Assembly (NCBI RefSeq): GCF_901686465.1
Contig: NZ_LR594487.1
Location: forward strand, 310,001 to 374,000
Direction of reading: 5' to 3'
From: Halorubrum sp. DM2
GTDB taxonomy: Archaea; Halobacteriota; Halobacteria; Halobacteriales; Haloferacaceae
Length of the DNA stretch: 64,000 nt
Shown here: positions 1 through 7,960 of the stretch, in pieces
Numbering within the stretch: position 1 is the first letter of the stretch
How the letters are laid out: every line of letters begins with the position of its first letter
The notes under the pieces: generated by a model
Database searches by the model: none
What the model was told of the DNA's origin: nothing
Seen by the model: the letters and a program-made list of their open reading frames with translations, nothing else
Translations under genes and position numbers: made by a program

Positions 1-118
1 CGTCTTCGCCGGGGGCCGGCTCCGGCCCGAATCCGGGCGCGAACAGCGCCACCGTGGCACCGATCACGACGACGACGAGCAACAGGATCCGCCAGTTCTC
101 CTTGATCGGTTCCAACAT
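1..118 (-). CDS. secD: SecD N-terminus, cut by the window edge
   Basis: About 39 residues are readable, starting MLEPIKENWRILLLV and running off the window. A short charged N-terminus is followed by one hydrophobic segment (about residues 9-27), as in the first membrane span of SecD. The ATG overlaps the TAA of secF (TAATG), so translation is probably coupled. Archaeal SecD and SecF form a membrane complex that assists late steps of Sec-dependent export in the absence of SecA. The assignment rests mostly on position directly behind secF; the diagnostic body of the protein lies outside the window. Confidence 0.8.
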   Translation of the reverse strand, partial: MLEPIKENWRILLLVVVVIGATVALFAPGFGPEPAPGED

Positions 119-999
119 TAGCGTTTCACCCCCTCGAACTTGTGCCAGCGAAGCAGTGAGACGTTCATCAGATACGTGTTCATCAGGTCCGCACACAGCC
201 CGACCGAGAGGATGATCCCGATGTCACGGAGGAGACCGATGCCGAACACCGAGGCGACCACCGCCATCACGACCATCGCCGCGATGGAGGTGAGCGTCAT
301 CGTCACCCCGGTCCGCATCGCGCGGCTCACCGACTCGTAGAACGCACCGGTTCGGCGCAGCACTGAGTCGTTCAACAGGATGTCCGAGTCGACGCTGTAC
401 CCGATGATCATCAAAAGCGCCGCGATCGTTCCTAGCGTCATCTGTATCCCGAGCAGGTTCATCGCCGCGACCGGGATCACGAGGTCGGAGAACGCGGACG
501 CGACGACCGCGAGCGAGGGGACGAACGTCCGGAACAGCGCGAACACGAGTACGCTCATCCCGAGGAAGGCGAGGGCCACGCCGAAGAGGGCGGTCCGCGC
601 GGTGTCGCTCGCGAAGCTCGGCGACACCTGATCGACCGCGGTCGTCGTCAGCCCGGCCGCGCTCGCTTGGTCTTCCAAGTCGTTCGCGAGCCCCTCGGGA
701 TCGTCCTCGGACGCTTGGAACGTGACGACCACGACGTCGTCGCCCGGGATCGTGCGGATCGAGTCCGGCTCCCGGTCGAACGCCGTCTGAATCTGCTGTT
801 CGACATCGTCCCCGTCGTCCGCGATCCGCAGTTCGACGCCGCCGGTGAACTCCAGCCCGAGATTCGCCGGGGCCCCGGTGACGACGAACCACCCGCCGAT
901 GATCGCCAACGCGAGGACCAGAAACGCGAGCGGCACCGCCGCAAGCTGCCGGTTCGAGTAGTCGGTGTAGTCGACTTCCGGCACCTCGATCGATACCAT
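118..999 (-). CDS. secF: Protein-export membrane protein SecF
   Basis: A 293-residue membrane protein. The first membrane span is near residues 20-42 and is followed by the family motif GLEFTGGVEL (about 48-57), a soluble external domain to about residue 130, and then five more hydrophobic segments, the usual six-span SecF layout. The ATG at 999 is preceded by an AT-rich box (cttattcg, around 1028) at a distance fitting a leaderless transcript. It overlaps the start of secD downstream. With SecD it is expected to support translocation through SecYEG using the ion gradient. Length and topology are normal for the archaeal family. Confidence 0.95.
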   Translation of the reverse strand: MVSIEVPEVDYTDYSNRQLAAVPLAFLVLALAIIGGWFVVTGAPANLGLEFTGGVELRIADDGDDVEQQIQTAFDREPDSIRTIPGDDVVVVTFQASEDDPEGLANDLEDQASAAGLTTTAVDQVSPSFASDTARTALFGVALAFLGMSVLVFALFRTFVPSLAVVASAFSDLVIPVAAMNLLGIQMTLGTIAALLMIIGYSVDSDILLNDSVLRRTGAFYESVSRAMRTGVTMTLTSIAAMVVMAVVASVFGIGLLRDIGIILSVGLCADLMNTYLMNVSLLRWHKFEGVKR

Positions 1000-1080
1000 A
1001 AATACCGCTTCCTCCGCGGGCGCGAATAAGCCTTCTTATCTGGTGGGCCGCCGGCGAGGACGGCAGTCCGGCCGCCGGCA

Positions 1081-1551
1081 CTACGGCAGGTATCGGACCG
1101 CGACGACTCCCGGCTCCGATCGGATCTCGACGCGGTTCACGCCCAGACGGGCCGCCCGCGAGAGCGTCCCCTCGCGGTCGTCGATCACGTCGGTGACGGC
1201 GGCCTCCGTCTCCGACTCCGGCGGTGTCAACACGTGGACCTCGCCGACGCCCGCTCGTGGCTCCCGAGCCAGCTCCCCGGCCGGCGTCTCCGCGGCCAAC
1301 TCGCGCTCGTGAACCGTCGGCGGCTCCGGGCTCTCTTCGATCGACAGCGGGCGACGCTCCGCGACTTCGATCACCTGATAGGTGACCTCCATCGGTGGGT
1401 CGGGTGCGACGGTCGCCTCGACGGCGTCGTCGACGTCGACTCCGGGGTTCGAACTCAGCGTGTGGACCTGCCCGTCGTGGACGTCTTTCAGTACGGCCGA
1501 GTCGCTCTCGACGTGCGTGACGAGGAACGTACTCTCCTTCTCGTCGGTCAT
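1081..1551 (-). CDS. Conserved haloarchaeal protein (DUF5812-like)
   Basis: 156 residues, acidic, with no membrane span or signal peptide. The N-terminal part (FLVTHVESDSAVLKD) looks like a small beta-rich domain and the C-terminal half ends in a predicted alpha/beta segment finishing AVRYLP. I associate the sequence with haloarchaeal family DUF5812, whose function is unknown to me. It lies just upstream of secF on the same strand, about 80 bases away, but secF appears to have its own promoter. No catalytic motif can be named. Start codon is the first ATG of the frame. Confidence 0.7.
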   Translation of the reverse strand: MTDEKESTFLVTHVESDSAVLKDVHDGQVHTLSSNPGVDVDDAVEATVAPDPPMEVTYQVIEVAERRPLSIEESPEPPTVHERELAAETPAGELAREPRAGVGEVHVLTPPESETEAAVTDVIDDREGTLSRAARLGVNRVEIRSEPGVVAVRYLP

Positions 1552-1641
1552 TGCGTTCCGGTAGACGCTCGGGCGACTTCCGGCTTTCGAGCCGCGGCCG
1601 CGCCGTCGACGCCGCGTCGGCCGCCGCCATCTCTCGGTTCG

Positions 1642-2184
1642 CTACGCCGCGTCAGTCTCCGGTGTCGCCCCGGCGTCCGACCCGCCGCGGAGCCGGAAGT
1701 GCGTCGCGAAGACGGCGAGCGCGGCCGCGGCCGGGGGAACGAACCCCGCCAGCTGCGGGAGCGCGTACAGCGCGTTGATCACGGCCGAGCCGCTCGGGTC
1801 CCGGAGGTCCGCGGGGGCCGAGATGATCATCGCGAGGTACAGCGAGACGAGGAACAGGAAGCCGGCGACACCCATCCACCGGTCGTAGTCGGCCGCGACG
1901 GGGTCGTCCCGGCGGTGGCGGCGGGCGACGAACAGGATCGGAGCGAGCAGCGGGCCGACGGCGGCGAGGCCGGCGACCACGAACAGCGACCGTGAGAAGA
2001 GGAAGGTCCCTCCCTGCGCCGAGACGGTCTCGCCCATCCAGACGACGAGCCCGAGCGTGACGACGAGCGCGACGAACCCGGCCGTCAGCGCGCCGAGCGC
2101 GGCGTACGCGCGCATCGTCCACGACTCGGTCGCGCGGAACGCGTAGGGGATCGCGCCGAACACCCCGCGGTAGCTGTCTGCCAT
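1642..2184 (-). CDS. Four-span haloarchaeal membrane protein of unknown function
   Basis: 180 residues with four hydrophobic segments (about 27-50, 64-87, 106-124 and 138-160) and a polar C-tail. I do not recognise a functional family; its likes are widespread in haloarchaea. The ATG at 2184 is chosen over the one at 2190 because a box A (gtttaatt, 2209-2216 on this strand) sits about 27 bases upstream, the leaderless spacing. It is divergent from the prenyltransferase-like gene at 2264, and the roughly 80-base gap holds both promoters. Confidence 0.7.
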   Translation of the reverse strand: MADSYRGVFGAIPYAFRATESWTMRAYAALGALTAGFVALVVTLGLVVWMGETVSAQGGTFLFSRSLFVVAGLAAVGPLLAPILFVARRHRRDDPVAADYDRWMGVAGFLFLVSLYLAMIISAPADLRDPSGSAVINALYALPQLAGFVPPAAAALAVFATHFRLRGGSDAGATPETDAA

Positions 2185-2263
2185 CGACATCGGTAGGTGC
2201 GTCGGCGAATTAAACCCCTCGTCGGCGGGAAGCCATTTATACGCGCGAGCGGATCGCTCTTAC

Positions 2264-2929
2264 GTGGGTCTCTACGACGCGTACCTCGCGACGCGACACC
2301 GGCTCCACGACGCCGCGCCGCCGGCGCACGTCGCGCTCGTCGTCACGGAGCGCGACCTCCTCGCCGACGGCGCGTTCGACACGCTGTCGTCGGCGATCGG
2401 CTGGGCGTTCGAGTACGGGGCCGAGCGCGTCACCGTCTCCGTCTCTGTCCTCGACCGGGCAGTCGCCCCGACGCTGGTCCGGGAGCTACGGCGGCTCGAC
2501 GCCCCCGCGGAGACCGTGGTCCGCGGCCCGGACGCCGACGATCCGGCCGAAGAACCCGCTGGCGACGCGCCCGACGGCGACGATTCGCTCGACGTCGGCG
2601 ACCCGGACGCGCTGGTCCGGATCCTCGTCGGTCTCGGCGGGAAAGCGGAGTTCGCCGGCGCGGTCCGCGAACTGGCGCACGACGTGGCCGACGGGGAGAT
2701 AACGCCGGAAACCATCGACGAGAGCGACGTCGCCGACCGGCTGTTGTTTCCCGAAGAGCCGGACCTCGTGATCAAGACCGGTGCCGAGCGACTCTCCGAC
2801 TTCGCCATCTGGCAGTCGGTGTACGCCGAACTCTACTTCACCGACGTGAACTGGCGCGACTTCCGCAGACGTGAGTACCTCCGCGCCGTCTTGGACTACC
2901 AGGACAGACAGCGCCGGTTCGGCCGCTAA
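2264..2929 (+). CDS. Cis-prenyltransferase (UppS/UPPS)-like protein lacking the catalytic DGN motif
   Basis: 221 residues. The C-terminal half matches the polyprenyl diphosphate synthase fold: PDLVIKTGAERLSDFAIWQ and ELYFTDVNW (about residues 165-198) correspond to the conserved RTGGE-R-SNF and ELYFTD-W blocks, and the tail ends QRRFGR, containing the RxG motif. At the N-terminus the expected HVAxIMDGNxR is replaced by HVALVVTERDLL, so the catalytic Asp is absent. Residues 88-108 are an acidic insertion. It could be a non-catalytic partner of a real UppS, like eukaryotic Nus1/NgBR; that role is inference. Starts with GTG 27 bases after a box A (atttatac). Confidence 0.8.
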   Translation: MGLYDAYLATRHRLHDAAPPAHVALVVTERDLLADGAFDTLSSAIGWAFEYGAERVTVSVSVLDRAVAPTLVRELRRLDAPAETVVRGPDADDPAEEPAGDAPDGDDSLDVGDPDALVRILVGLGGKAEFAGAVRELAHDVADGEITPETIDESDVADRLLFPEEPDLVIKTGAERLSDFAIWQSVYAELYFTDVNWRDFRRREYLRAVLDYQDRQRRFGR

Positions 2930-2956
2930 CCGGCTCCGGCGGGTGTTCCGCCCGGC

Positions 2957-4120
2957 TTACCAGACGAACGTGAAGAGGGCGGTGAACGTCACCAGCGCGC
3001 CGACCGTCGAGAGGATCGGCACGACGTTTTGCATCAGCACGACGCGCGCGCTCGTTCCCGGATTGAACAGGTCCGACGCCGACGGGACGTCGCTCGCGTC
3101 GCCCTCGCCGATATCAGGCATCTCGTCGGCCGCCAGCGCGCCGACGGAGACCGTCGGCTCCTTCTCGCCGCGGATCCCCTGTCGCACCGTGACCGTGCGC
3201 GTCGCGCGCCCCCAACCGAGTCCGACGATCGACATCGTCGCGATGATCACGAAGGAGGCGGGGATCCCGACCGCGGAGAGGCTGATGACGATCCCGGAGG
3301 AGACGACCGCGACGACGATGGCGGCCGTCAGCGGCAGGTCGGTGATGTCGTTGCCGAGCGTGTCGAGCGTCCGCCGGGCGATGGTGAACGCGCCCACCGC
3401 CACCGCGGCGCTGCCGAGGAGGATCAGCGGCCGTATCTCCACGCCGGCACCCACCAGCGGCGCGATGGCGTTGGCGATGTTCGACGTACCGGAGGCGAAC
3501 GCCATCAGACAGCCGATCGCGATGACGACGAAGCCGCCGAACAGCTCGCGGCGGGTCGTGTTCGGTCCGGGAACGGGCTTCGGAACCAGTCCCGACCGGT
3601 CGAACTCGAACAGCGCGCCCTCGGTGCTGTCTATCGCCACCCAGTCGTTGATCGTCGAGTAGAAGTAGCGTCCCACGATGCCGGAGACCCAGAACCCGAT
3701 TATCGGGGCGACGAGCCACCAGATCGCGATTTCGCCCATCTCGGCCCAGTTGAGCGTGTTCGTCGCCAATCCCAGCCCGGCGATGGCCCCGACCGCGGTC
3801 ATCGACGTAGACGCCGGGACGCCGGCGAAATTGCCGACGAACAGCGCGCCGCCGATAAAAAAGAGGACGACGATGCTCGTCTCCAGCGTGAACACGTTCG
3901 CGCCCGAGACGAGGTCCTCGCCCAGCGTCGTGACCACCCGCTGGCCCAGCGTTCCAGCGCCGATGAAGAAGAACACCGACATCAGCGCCGCCGCGCCCGA
4001 CTTCGACAACACGTCCGCGCCTACCGCCGGCCCGAACGCCGGTCCCGTCGTCGCGCCCCCGATGTTGTAGCCGACGAACGCCGCCACCGTGACTCCGACG
4101 AGAAGAAGAATCTCTACCAT
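2957..4120 (-). CDS. pit: Inorganic phosphate transporter, Pit family
   Basis: 387 residues, about ten hydrophobic segments. The two inverted Pit repeats are visible: VGYNIGGATTGPAFGPAVG near the N-terminus and GTSNIANAIAPLVGA near residue 230, matching the family's GANDVANA signature. A long cytoplasmic loop (about 300-355) separates the last spans. Pit proteins import phosphate with a cation, probably Na+ here. I choose ATG 4120 (MVEILLLVGV) over 4141 because the box A (gtttaa, 4148-4153) is about 30 bases upstream of 4120. A DUF47 protein, the usual Pit partner, is encoded separately at 36860. Confidence 0.92.
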   Translation of the reverse strand: MVEILLLVGVTVAAFVGYNIGGATTGPAFGPAVGADVLSKSGAAALMSVFFFIGAGTLGQRVVTTLGEDLVSGANVFTLETSIVVLFFIGGALFVGNFAGVPASTSMTAVGAIAGLGLATNTLNWAEMGEIAIWWLVAPIIGFWVSGIVGRYFYSTINDWVAIDSTEGALFEFDRSGLVPKPVPGPNTTRRELFGGFVVIAIGCLMAFASGTSNIANAIAPLVGAGVEIRPLILLGSAAVAVGAFTIARRTLDTLGNDITDLPLTAAIVVAVVSSGIVISLSAVGIPASFVIIATMSIVGLGWGRATRTVTVRQGIRGEKEPTVSVGALAADEMPDIGEGDASDVPSASDLFNPGTSARVVLMQNVVPILSTVGALVTFTALFTFVW

Positions 4121-4266
4121 ATACGCGAACAGAGTACGCACGCGCGGTTAAACGGATGGGATCCGCCGCCACCGCTGGCGTCGACCGCGACGTCCTCGGC
4201 GGCGACCTCAATTCGAGGGCGACGCAGCCGCTGTACTCGGAGATTCTCCTCGCTTCGCTCGGAAAA

Positions 4267-4289
4267 TACACCGGCCGAGATTTGAACTC
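4267..4289 (-). repeat. Truncated copy of tRNA-Gly 3' end
   Basis: Twenty-one bases (4269-4289) are identical to 4461-4481, the T-arm and acceptor end of tRNA-Gly; including the last two bases the match is 22 of 23. No D-arm or anticodon arm accompanies it, so it is not a gene. A further, weaker piece (tgtaccggccgaga, 4394-4407) lies between them. Such copies are what integrases that recombine into tRNA 3' ends leave behind. An inverted piece of the T-arm (gttcaaatc, 4351-4359) pairs with gatttgaac at 4279-4287. Confidence 0.7.
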
Positions 4290-4458
4290 AGAATCAGACG
4301 TGCTCGCTCGCGGTTCGCGGCTTCACCGCTCGCTGTGCGCGACTGATAGCGTTCAAATCACTCTCGGTGATTTCTCTCACTACGTTCGAGAAATGTACCG
4401 GCCGAGACCCCCGTGAGCGCAGCGAACGGGAGTCAGGCCGGGGCACGACTGGAAGGAG

Positions 4459-4529
4459 TGCACCGGCCGAGATTTGAACTCGGGTTGCAACCATGGCAAG
4501 GTTGCGTGATACCACTACACTACCGGTGC
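4459..4529 (-). tRNA. tRNA-Gly (anticodon GCC)
   Basis: A complete 71-base cloverleaf is readable on the minus strand: acceptor GCACCGG pairing with CCGGTGC, D-arm with GTAGTG, anticodon stem CAACC/GGTTG around loop TTGCCAT giving anticodon GCC, and T-arm with GTTCAAATC. The discriminator base is A and CCA is not encoded. It reads codon GGC. No intron. Partial 3'-end copies lie downstream of it (4267-4289). Confidence 0.95.
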
Positions 4530-4620
4530 GTGCTTCGCATCTCGCAGTTGGCCGGAGACTCACTTAAGCTTGTCACATCGAGGCGGCGGTACGGCGGGGT
4601 CGCCGCCGCTGTCGTCCCGC

Positions 4621-5331
4621 TCACTCTCCGTTCCGACGGGCGATCTCCTCCGCGTGGGCGTCGTGGAGGTCGGCGAACGTAGCCGCCTCCACGCGTTCCT
4701 GCGTCTCGTCGTCGCGGCGGTCGCGGAGTCGGCGCTTGATCGCCGCGAGCGCGTCGGACTCGCCGGCCGCGATCTCGTCGGCCACCGATCGAGTGTCGTC
4801 GACGACGCGCGAGACGAGCCCGGTCCGGAGGGCCTTGTCGGCGTCGAGGACGCGCCCCGACAGCGCGAAGTCGAGCGCGTCGCCCTCGCGCATGACCCGC
4901 GGGAGCCTGACCGTCCCGCCCCACGCCCCGAACAGCCCGAAGTCGACGCCCGGCTCCCCGAACGTCGCCCGCGGGGTCGCCACTCGGACGTCGGCCGCCA
5001 GCGCCAGTTCGACGCCCCCGCCGCGGGCCGCGCCGTCGATACCGCAGACGACGACCGATCGGGACTCATCGACGGCGGCGGCCGCGCGCTGCCCGCGCCG
5101 CGCGAACGCCTCCGGATCGTCGAGGTCGGCGACCGCGTCGAGGTCGGCCCCGGCACAGAAGGCGTCGCCCGCGCCGCGGAGGTACGTCACCGGCGGGACT
5201 GACTCGCTGTCCGCCTCCCCCTCGAATATCTCTCGCAGGGAGCGCAGGTCGTCGGGCCGGAGCGCGTTGCGCGCCTCCGGGCGGTCGAGCGTGACGACGC
5301 GCACGTCGCCGTCGGTTCGGGTTCGGATCAC
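4621..5331 (-). CDS. Enoyl-CoA hydratase/isomerase (crotonase) family protein
   Basis: 236 residues from a GTG at 5331 (VIRTRTDGDVRVVTL); the frame extends upstream but those residues do not fit the family. Conserved crotonase features: LDRPEARNAL near the start, the oxyanion-hole segments AFCAGADLDA and GAARGGGVELALAADV, and GAWGGTVRLPR. Aligned by eye to rat enoyl-CoA hydratase, both catalytic Glu positions are replaced (Pro in ATPRATF, Gly in EPGVDFG), so simple hydratase activity is doubtful; isomerase, hydrolase or another CoA reaction is possible. It is divergent from the gene at 5391. Confidence 0.8.
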   Translation of the reverse strand: MIRTRTDGDVRVVTLDRPEARNALRPDDLRSLREIFEGEADSESVPPVTYLRGAGDAFCAGADLDAVADLDDPEAFARRGQRAAAAVDESRSVVVCGIDGAARGGGVELALAADVRVATPRATFGEPGVDFGLFGAWGGTVRLPRVMREGDALDFALSGRVLDADKALRTGLVSRVVDDTRSVADEIAAGESDALAAIKRRLRDRRDDETQERVEAATFADLHDAHAEEIARRNGE

Positions 5332-5390
5332 GGGACGGAATCCCGTTCGTTTCCAAAGGTCTTTGCCCTTCGCTCGTCTACCGAACGACA

Positions 5391-6056
5391 ATGGACGATG
5401 CCGCGCGAGCGCGTGACGCCGCGCGCGAGGCGCTCGCGGACGTCGAACCCGAACAGCTCCGCGAGGCGCTCGACTCCCGGCTCGGCGACGCGGCGGTGAC
5501 TCCCGGCGTGTTGGCGCTAGTCACCGCTCGCGCACTGGAGCCCGAGGTCGACCTCGGCGACGTGGCCGACCGCGCCGCGGGCGTGCAGCTCATCTACGAG
5601 GGGCTGCGACTCACCCGCACCGTCGCCCACGAGGAGCCGTGGGTGACCGCGCCGACCGCCGCGGCCGACATCGACGCCGACATGGAGATCCTCGCCGCCG
5701 ACGTGCTCGTCTCGCGCGGGTTCTCGCTTCTGGCGTGTACCGACGCGGCCCGCCCCGCGGTCGACGTGGTGCGCGCGTTCGGCCGCGACCAGACGCTGCG
5801 CGACCGCGAGGGAGTCGACCCCGACGCCGCGGCCGCGCTCGACCGGAATCTGGAGGTCGACGCCCTCGAACTCGCCGTCGTCGCCGGCACCACCGCGGTC
5901 GGCGGTGACCCGCCCGAGGAGCTGCTCGCGTACGCCCGCGACCTCGCCGCGGACTGCGACGGCGGGTTCCCGCCCGCAGGCAGCGCGCTCCCGGACGCGA
6001 CCGCCGACCGCATCGCCGACATCTCGGACCGGGCCGTCAGCGCGACGGACCGGTGA
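5391..6056 (+). CDS. Conserved haloarchaeal helical protein, function unknown
   Basis: 221 residues, Ala- and Asp-rich, predicted almost wholly alpha-helical, soluble. The stretch ADVLVSRGFSLLACTDAA and the run of helices resemble the helical bundle of small polyprenyl-synthase-like or other all-alpha haloarchaeal proteins (I associate it loosely with DUF7114), but no DDxxD motif is present, so I assign no reaction. It starts 59 bases from the divergent crotonase gene and ends about 90 bases before tRNA-Thr. Base composition is normal for the chromosome. Confidence 0.65.
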   Translation: MDDAARARDAAREALADVEPEQLREALDSRLGDAAVTPGVLALVTARALEPEVDLGDVADRAAGVQLIYEGLRLTRTVAHEEPWVTAPTAAADIDADMEILAADVLVSRGFSLLACTDAARPAVDVVRAFGRDQTLRDREGVDPDAAAALDRNLEVDALELAVVAGTTAVGGDPPEELLAYARDLAADCDGGFPPAGSALPDATADRIADISDRAVSATDR

Positions 6057-6145
6057 GTCGCGAGGTGACGCGCCGGAGCCGATCCCCCGACGCCGCGCCG
6101 CCGAATCGAAACCCCTAAAGTCGATTCCGCGCAACGACAAGTTGC

Positions 6146-6217
6146 GCCTGGGTAGCTTAGCGGTAAAGCGCGTCCTTGGTAAGGACGAGACCGGGGGTTC
6201 AAATCCCCCCTCAGGCT
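6146..6217 (+). tRNA. tRNA-Thr (anticodon GGT)
   Basis: A complete 72-base cloverleaf: acceptor GCCTGGG pairing with CTCAGGC (one G-U), D-arm around TAGCTTAGCGGTA, anticodon stem CGTCC/GGACG around loop TTGGTAA (anticodon GGT), and T-arm GGGGG/CCCCC with loop TTCAAAT. Discriminator T. CCA not encoded. Its 3' 46 bases are repeated exactly at 7961-8006, so this is the likely attachment site of an integrated element. Confidence 0.96.
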
Positions 6218-6572
6218 CTTTCTGCCGTACACGCCTTGTACGCACATTTTACGGATTTATCTGTCTTAAACACAACGTGGTCAAAACAGCCTTATTTCAC
6301 TAAACAGGGCATCCCTTGCCGTATGGCGATTCGGTAAACTGTCAGGACACACAAACAAAGTCGCAAACGGCGACGGGATAGACCTGAAATTGACCGGGAG
6401 CGCATCCCTTCAGGGACACCCTGGATTTCGCTAATTAGCGCTCACAGAGAGATGAGTGAAGCGTAGTCAGGAATGTGATAGAACACCCCTCGATGCGGCT
6501 ATTCACGACGATTACGCGGCAAATGGAGTGCCGCCGAAACGACTATTAGTAAGACCAGCGTATTACGTCTAT
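6218..6572. other. Gene-free left part of the tRNA-Thr island
   Basis: AT-richer than the flanks, with stop codons in all frames at short intervals. I see no protein, RNA gene or strong repeat here. The last 30 bases hold a box A-like stretch (actatta, about 6542) that fits the leaderless start of the antitoxin at 6573. Confidence 0.5.
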
Positions 6573-6854
6573 ATGTCCGAAGCGGCCACAAACGACGACG
6601 GCGGGGACGACATCGCCACGGTGAATTTCAAACTCACCGAGTCGTTCCTCGAACAGATAGACGATACGTGGCAGGGACGCGGGTTCAACAGTCGGAGCGA
6701 GTTCATCCGGTACACGCTTCGGGATGCCGTTGAGTTCCCGACGTTCGACCGCGACGAACTCGTCGCCCTGCTCGAAGCCGAGGAGGACATCCGCGAGGGA
6801 CGAACGACGAGCGCCGAGGAGGCCCGCGAGCGGTTCGGCACGAGCGATGAGTGA
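6573..6854 (+). CDS. Ribbon-helix-helix antitoxin
   Basis: 93 residues. TVNFKLTESFLEQIDD forms the N-terminal beta strand and first helix of a CopG/ParD-type DNA-binding fold, followed by FNSRSEFIRYTLRDAV, a typical second helix; the acidic C-terminus would wrap the toxin. The start at 6573 lies about 30 bases behind a box A-like sequence. The toxin gene begins inside its end (8-base overlap, 6847-6854). By analogy with RelB/ParD it should neutralise the downstream toxin and repress its own promoter. It sits in the tRNA-Thr island. Confidence 0.8.
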   Translation: MSEAATNDDGGDDIATVNFKLTESFLEQIDDTWQGRGFNSRSEFIRYTLRDAVEFPTFDRDELVALLEAEEDIREGRTTSAEEARERFGTSDE

Positions 6855-7131
6855 CGAGGGGTGGACGTGGGAACTCTCCTCGACGGCCGAAGACGACCTC
6901 GACGGACTCTCCCCCGCCGAGCAAGACCGAATACTCGACAAGCTCGATGAAATCGTCTCCTCGCCGTGGCGCGACCCGCCGGACTACGGTGAGCCGCTCC
7001 AGAACAGCCCGTACAAGAAGATACGCGTCGGGGAGTTTCGGCTCTCAGTGAGCTTCCGGCAGGACGACGGGCGGCTCGTCGTCGCACGCGTCAAGCGTCG
7101 GGGCGGCGCGTACACCGCTGACGACGACTAG
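6847..7131 (+). CDS. RelE/ParE-type toxin
   Basis: 94 residues, with the small RelE/ParE layout: an N-terminal strand and helical hairpin (DLDGLSPAEQDRILDKLDE), then strands GEFRLSVSFRQDD and LVVARVKRRGGAY with the basic residues characteristic of mRNA-cleaving or gyrase-targeting members. The spacing motif PYKKIRVGEFRLS is the conserved core. Overlap with the ribbon-helix-helix gene marks a type II module. Whether it cuts mRNA at the ribosome (RelE) or acts otherwise cannot be read from sequence. It probably stabilises the mini-island. Confidence 0.8.
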   Translation: MSDEGWTWELSSTAEDDLDGLSPAEQDRILDKLDEIVSSPWRDPPDYGEPLQNSPYKKIRVGEFRLSVSFRQDDGRLVVARVKRRGGAYTADDD

Positions 7132-7251
7132 GTGACGAAAGGCCCTCGATGTGGGGAGTTACCTTCGGTAAGTACTGGCGAAGCACAGCTCGCTCTGTAC
7201 AGGCTATGAATTAAGTAGGTTCGCTAAGATTGTATTGCTGCCCTCTCCCAG

Positions 7252-7656
7252 ATGAGTTGGAATATTGCTAATCTTCTTAAAAAGAAAGACGGGAACCGTC
7301 CACCAGTAGATATTCTCGGCCTTGTAGCTGGATTGGTGGTGTTTGCAGTCATTTCGTTTTGGTTAGCCTTTCTGGTTCCATTCTCAGGGCCGGCCATTGA
7401 AGCGGGAAGCAGCTATCAGATACTTGCCGGCTTACAATGGGTTGTCGCAGGGGCTATATTTATTTTCTTAGCAATTCGAATATATCAGCAGAGACGTATC
7501 GGTTGGTATGGGACACTCGCAGTTGCAGTATTCGCATTAATTCGAGCGGCACTTGATAGTTTTACTTTTGGTTTAGTTCCGGTAGTCTATATCGCAATAC
7601 CGTTGGTTGTAATCATATTCTTGCTGATTCGCCGTGGCCTATTTTTGAACGGATAG
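7252..7656 (+). CDS. AT-rich four-span membrane protein, unknown
   Basis: 134 residues with a Lys-rich N-terminus (LLKKKDGN) and four hydrophobic segments (about 20-45, 58-80, 88-110, 112-130). I recognise no family. GC content and codon use are well below the neighbouring chromosome, indicating recent transfer. It lies between the toxin gene and the right repeat of the tRNA-Thr island. An immunity or stress role is possible but there is no direct evidence. Confidence 0.6.
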   Translation: MSWNIANLLKKKDGNRPPVDILGLVAGLVVFAVISFWLAFLVPFSGPAIEAGSSYQILAGLQWVVAGAIFIFLAIRIYQQRRIGWYGTLAVAVFALIRAALDSFTFGLVPVVYIAIPLVVIIFLLIRRGLFLNG

Positions 7657-7708
7657 TTCACACGCTCTACTTTCCAGCTGATTCACCGCAGTACATCTGA
7701 AACGAACG

Positions 7709-7737
7709 TGGAATCCCCCACTCGATGAAGTGGGGCC
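7709..7737 (-). repeat. Hairpin resembling an orphan IS200/IS605 right end
   Basis: CCCCACT (7716-7722) and AGTGGGG (7729-7735) form a perfect stem with loop cgatga. Read on the minus strand, the stem is followed by attccac, similar in form to the stem plus ggttgac that ends the tnpB element at about 9416. No transposase lies on its 5' side in that orientation, so it may be a remnant end or an unrelated terminator. Confidence 0.3.
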
Positions 7738-7960
7738 ACACGTATGAACCGCACCACCCCTCACAATCATGATGTGACGAGTGGGGCAACACTCGCCCGA
7801 ACACGTTTGTCGATTTCTTGCGTCCTCAGACGGCATACGGGGCCGAATACCCAATTCTTTTATAAGTATGGTTGCTAATAGAGAGATGAGAAGCACGCAG
7901 AGTGGATGTTTGCGGCAAAGGTAGCCGCTTTCAGGGCCGAAGGCCACCTCGGTAAAGCAA

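Noticed and set aside
224-1630. Long Arg-rich open frame antisense to secF
   Set aside because: Composition dominated by Arg, Gly and Pro, typical of a GC-rich frame shadow; the opposite strand encodes SecF and a conserved protein.
3029-4285. 418-codon frame opposite the phosphate transporter
   Set aside because: Shadow of the pit gene; no conserved motif, extreme Arg/Asp composition.
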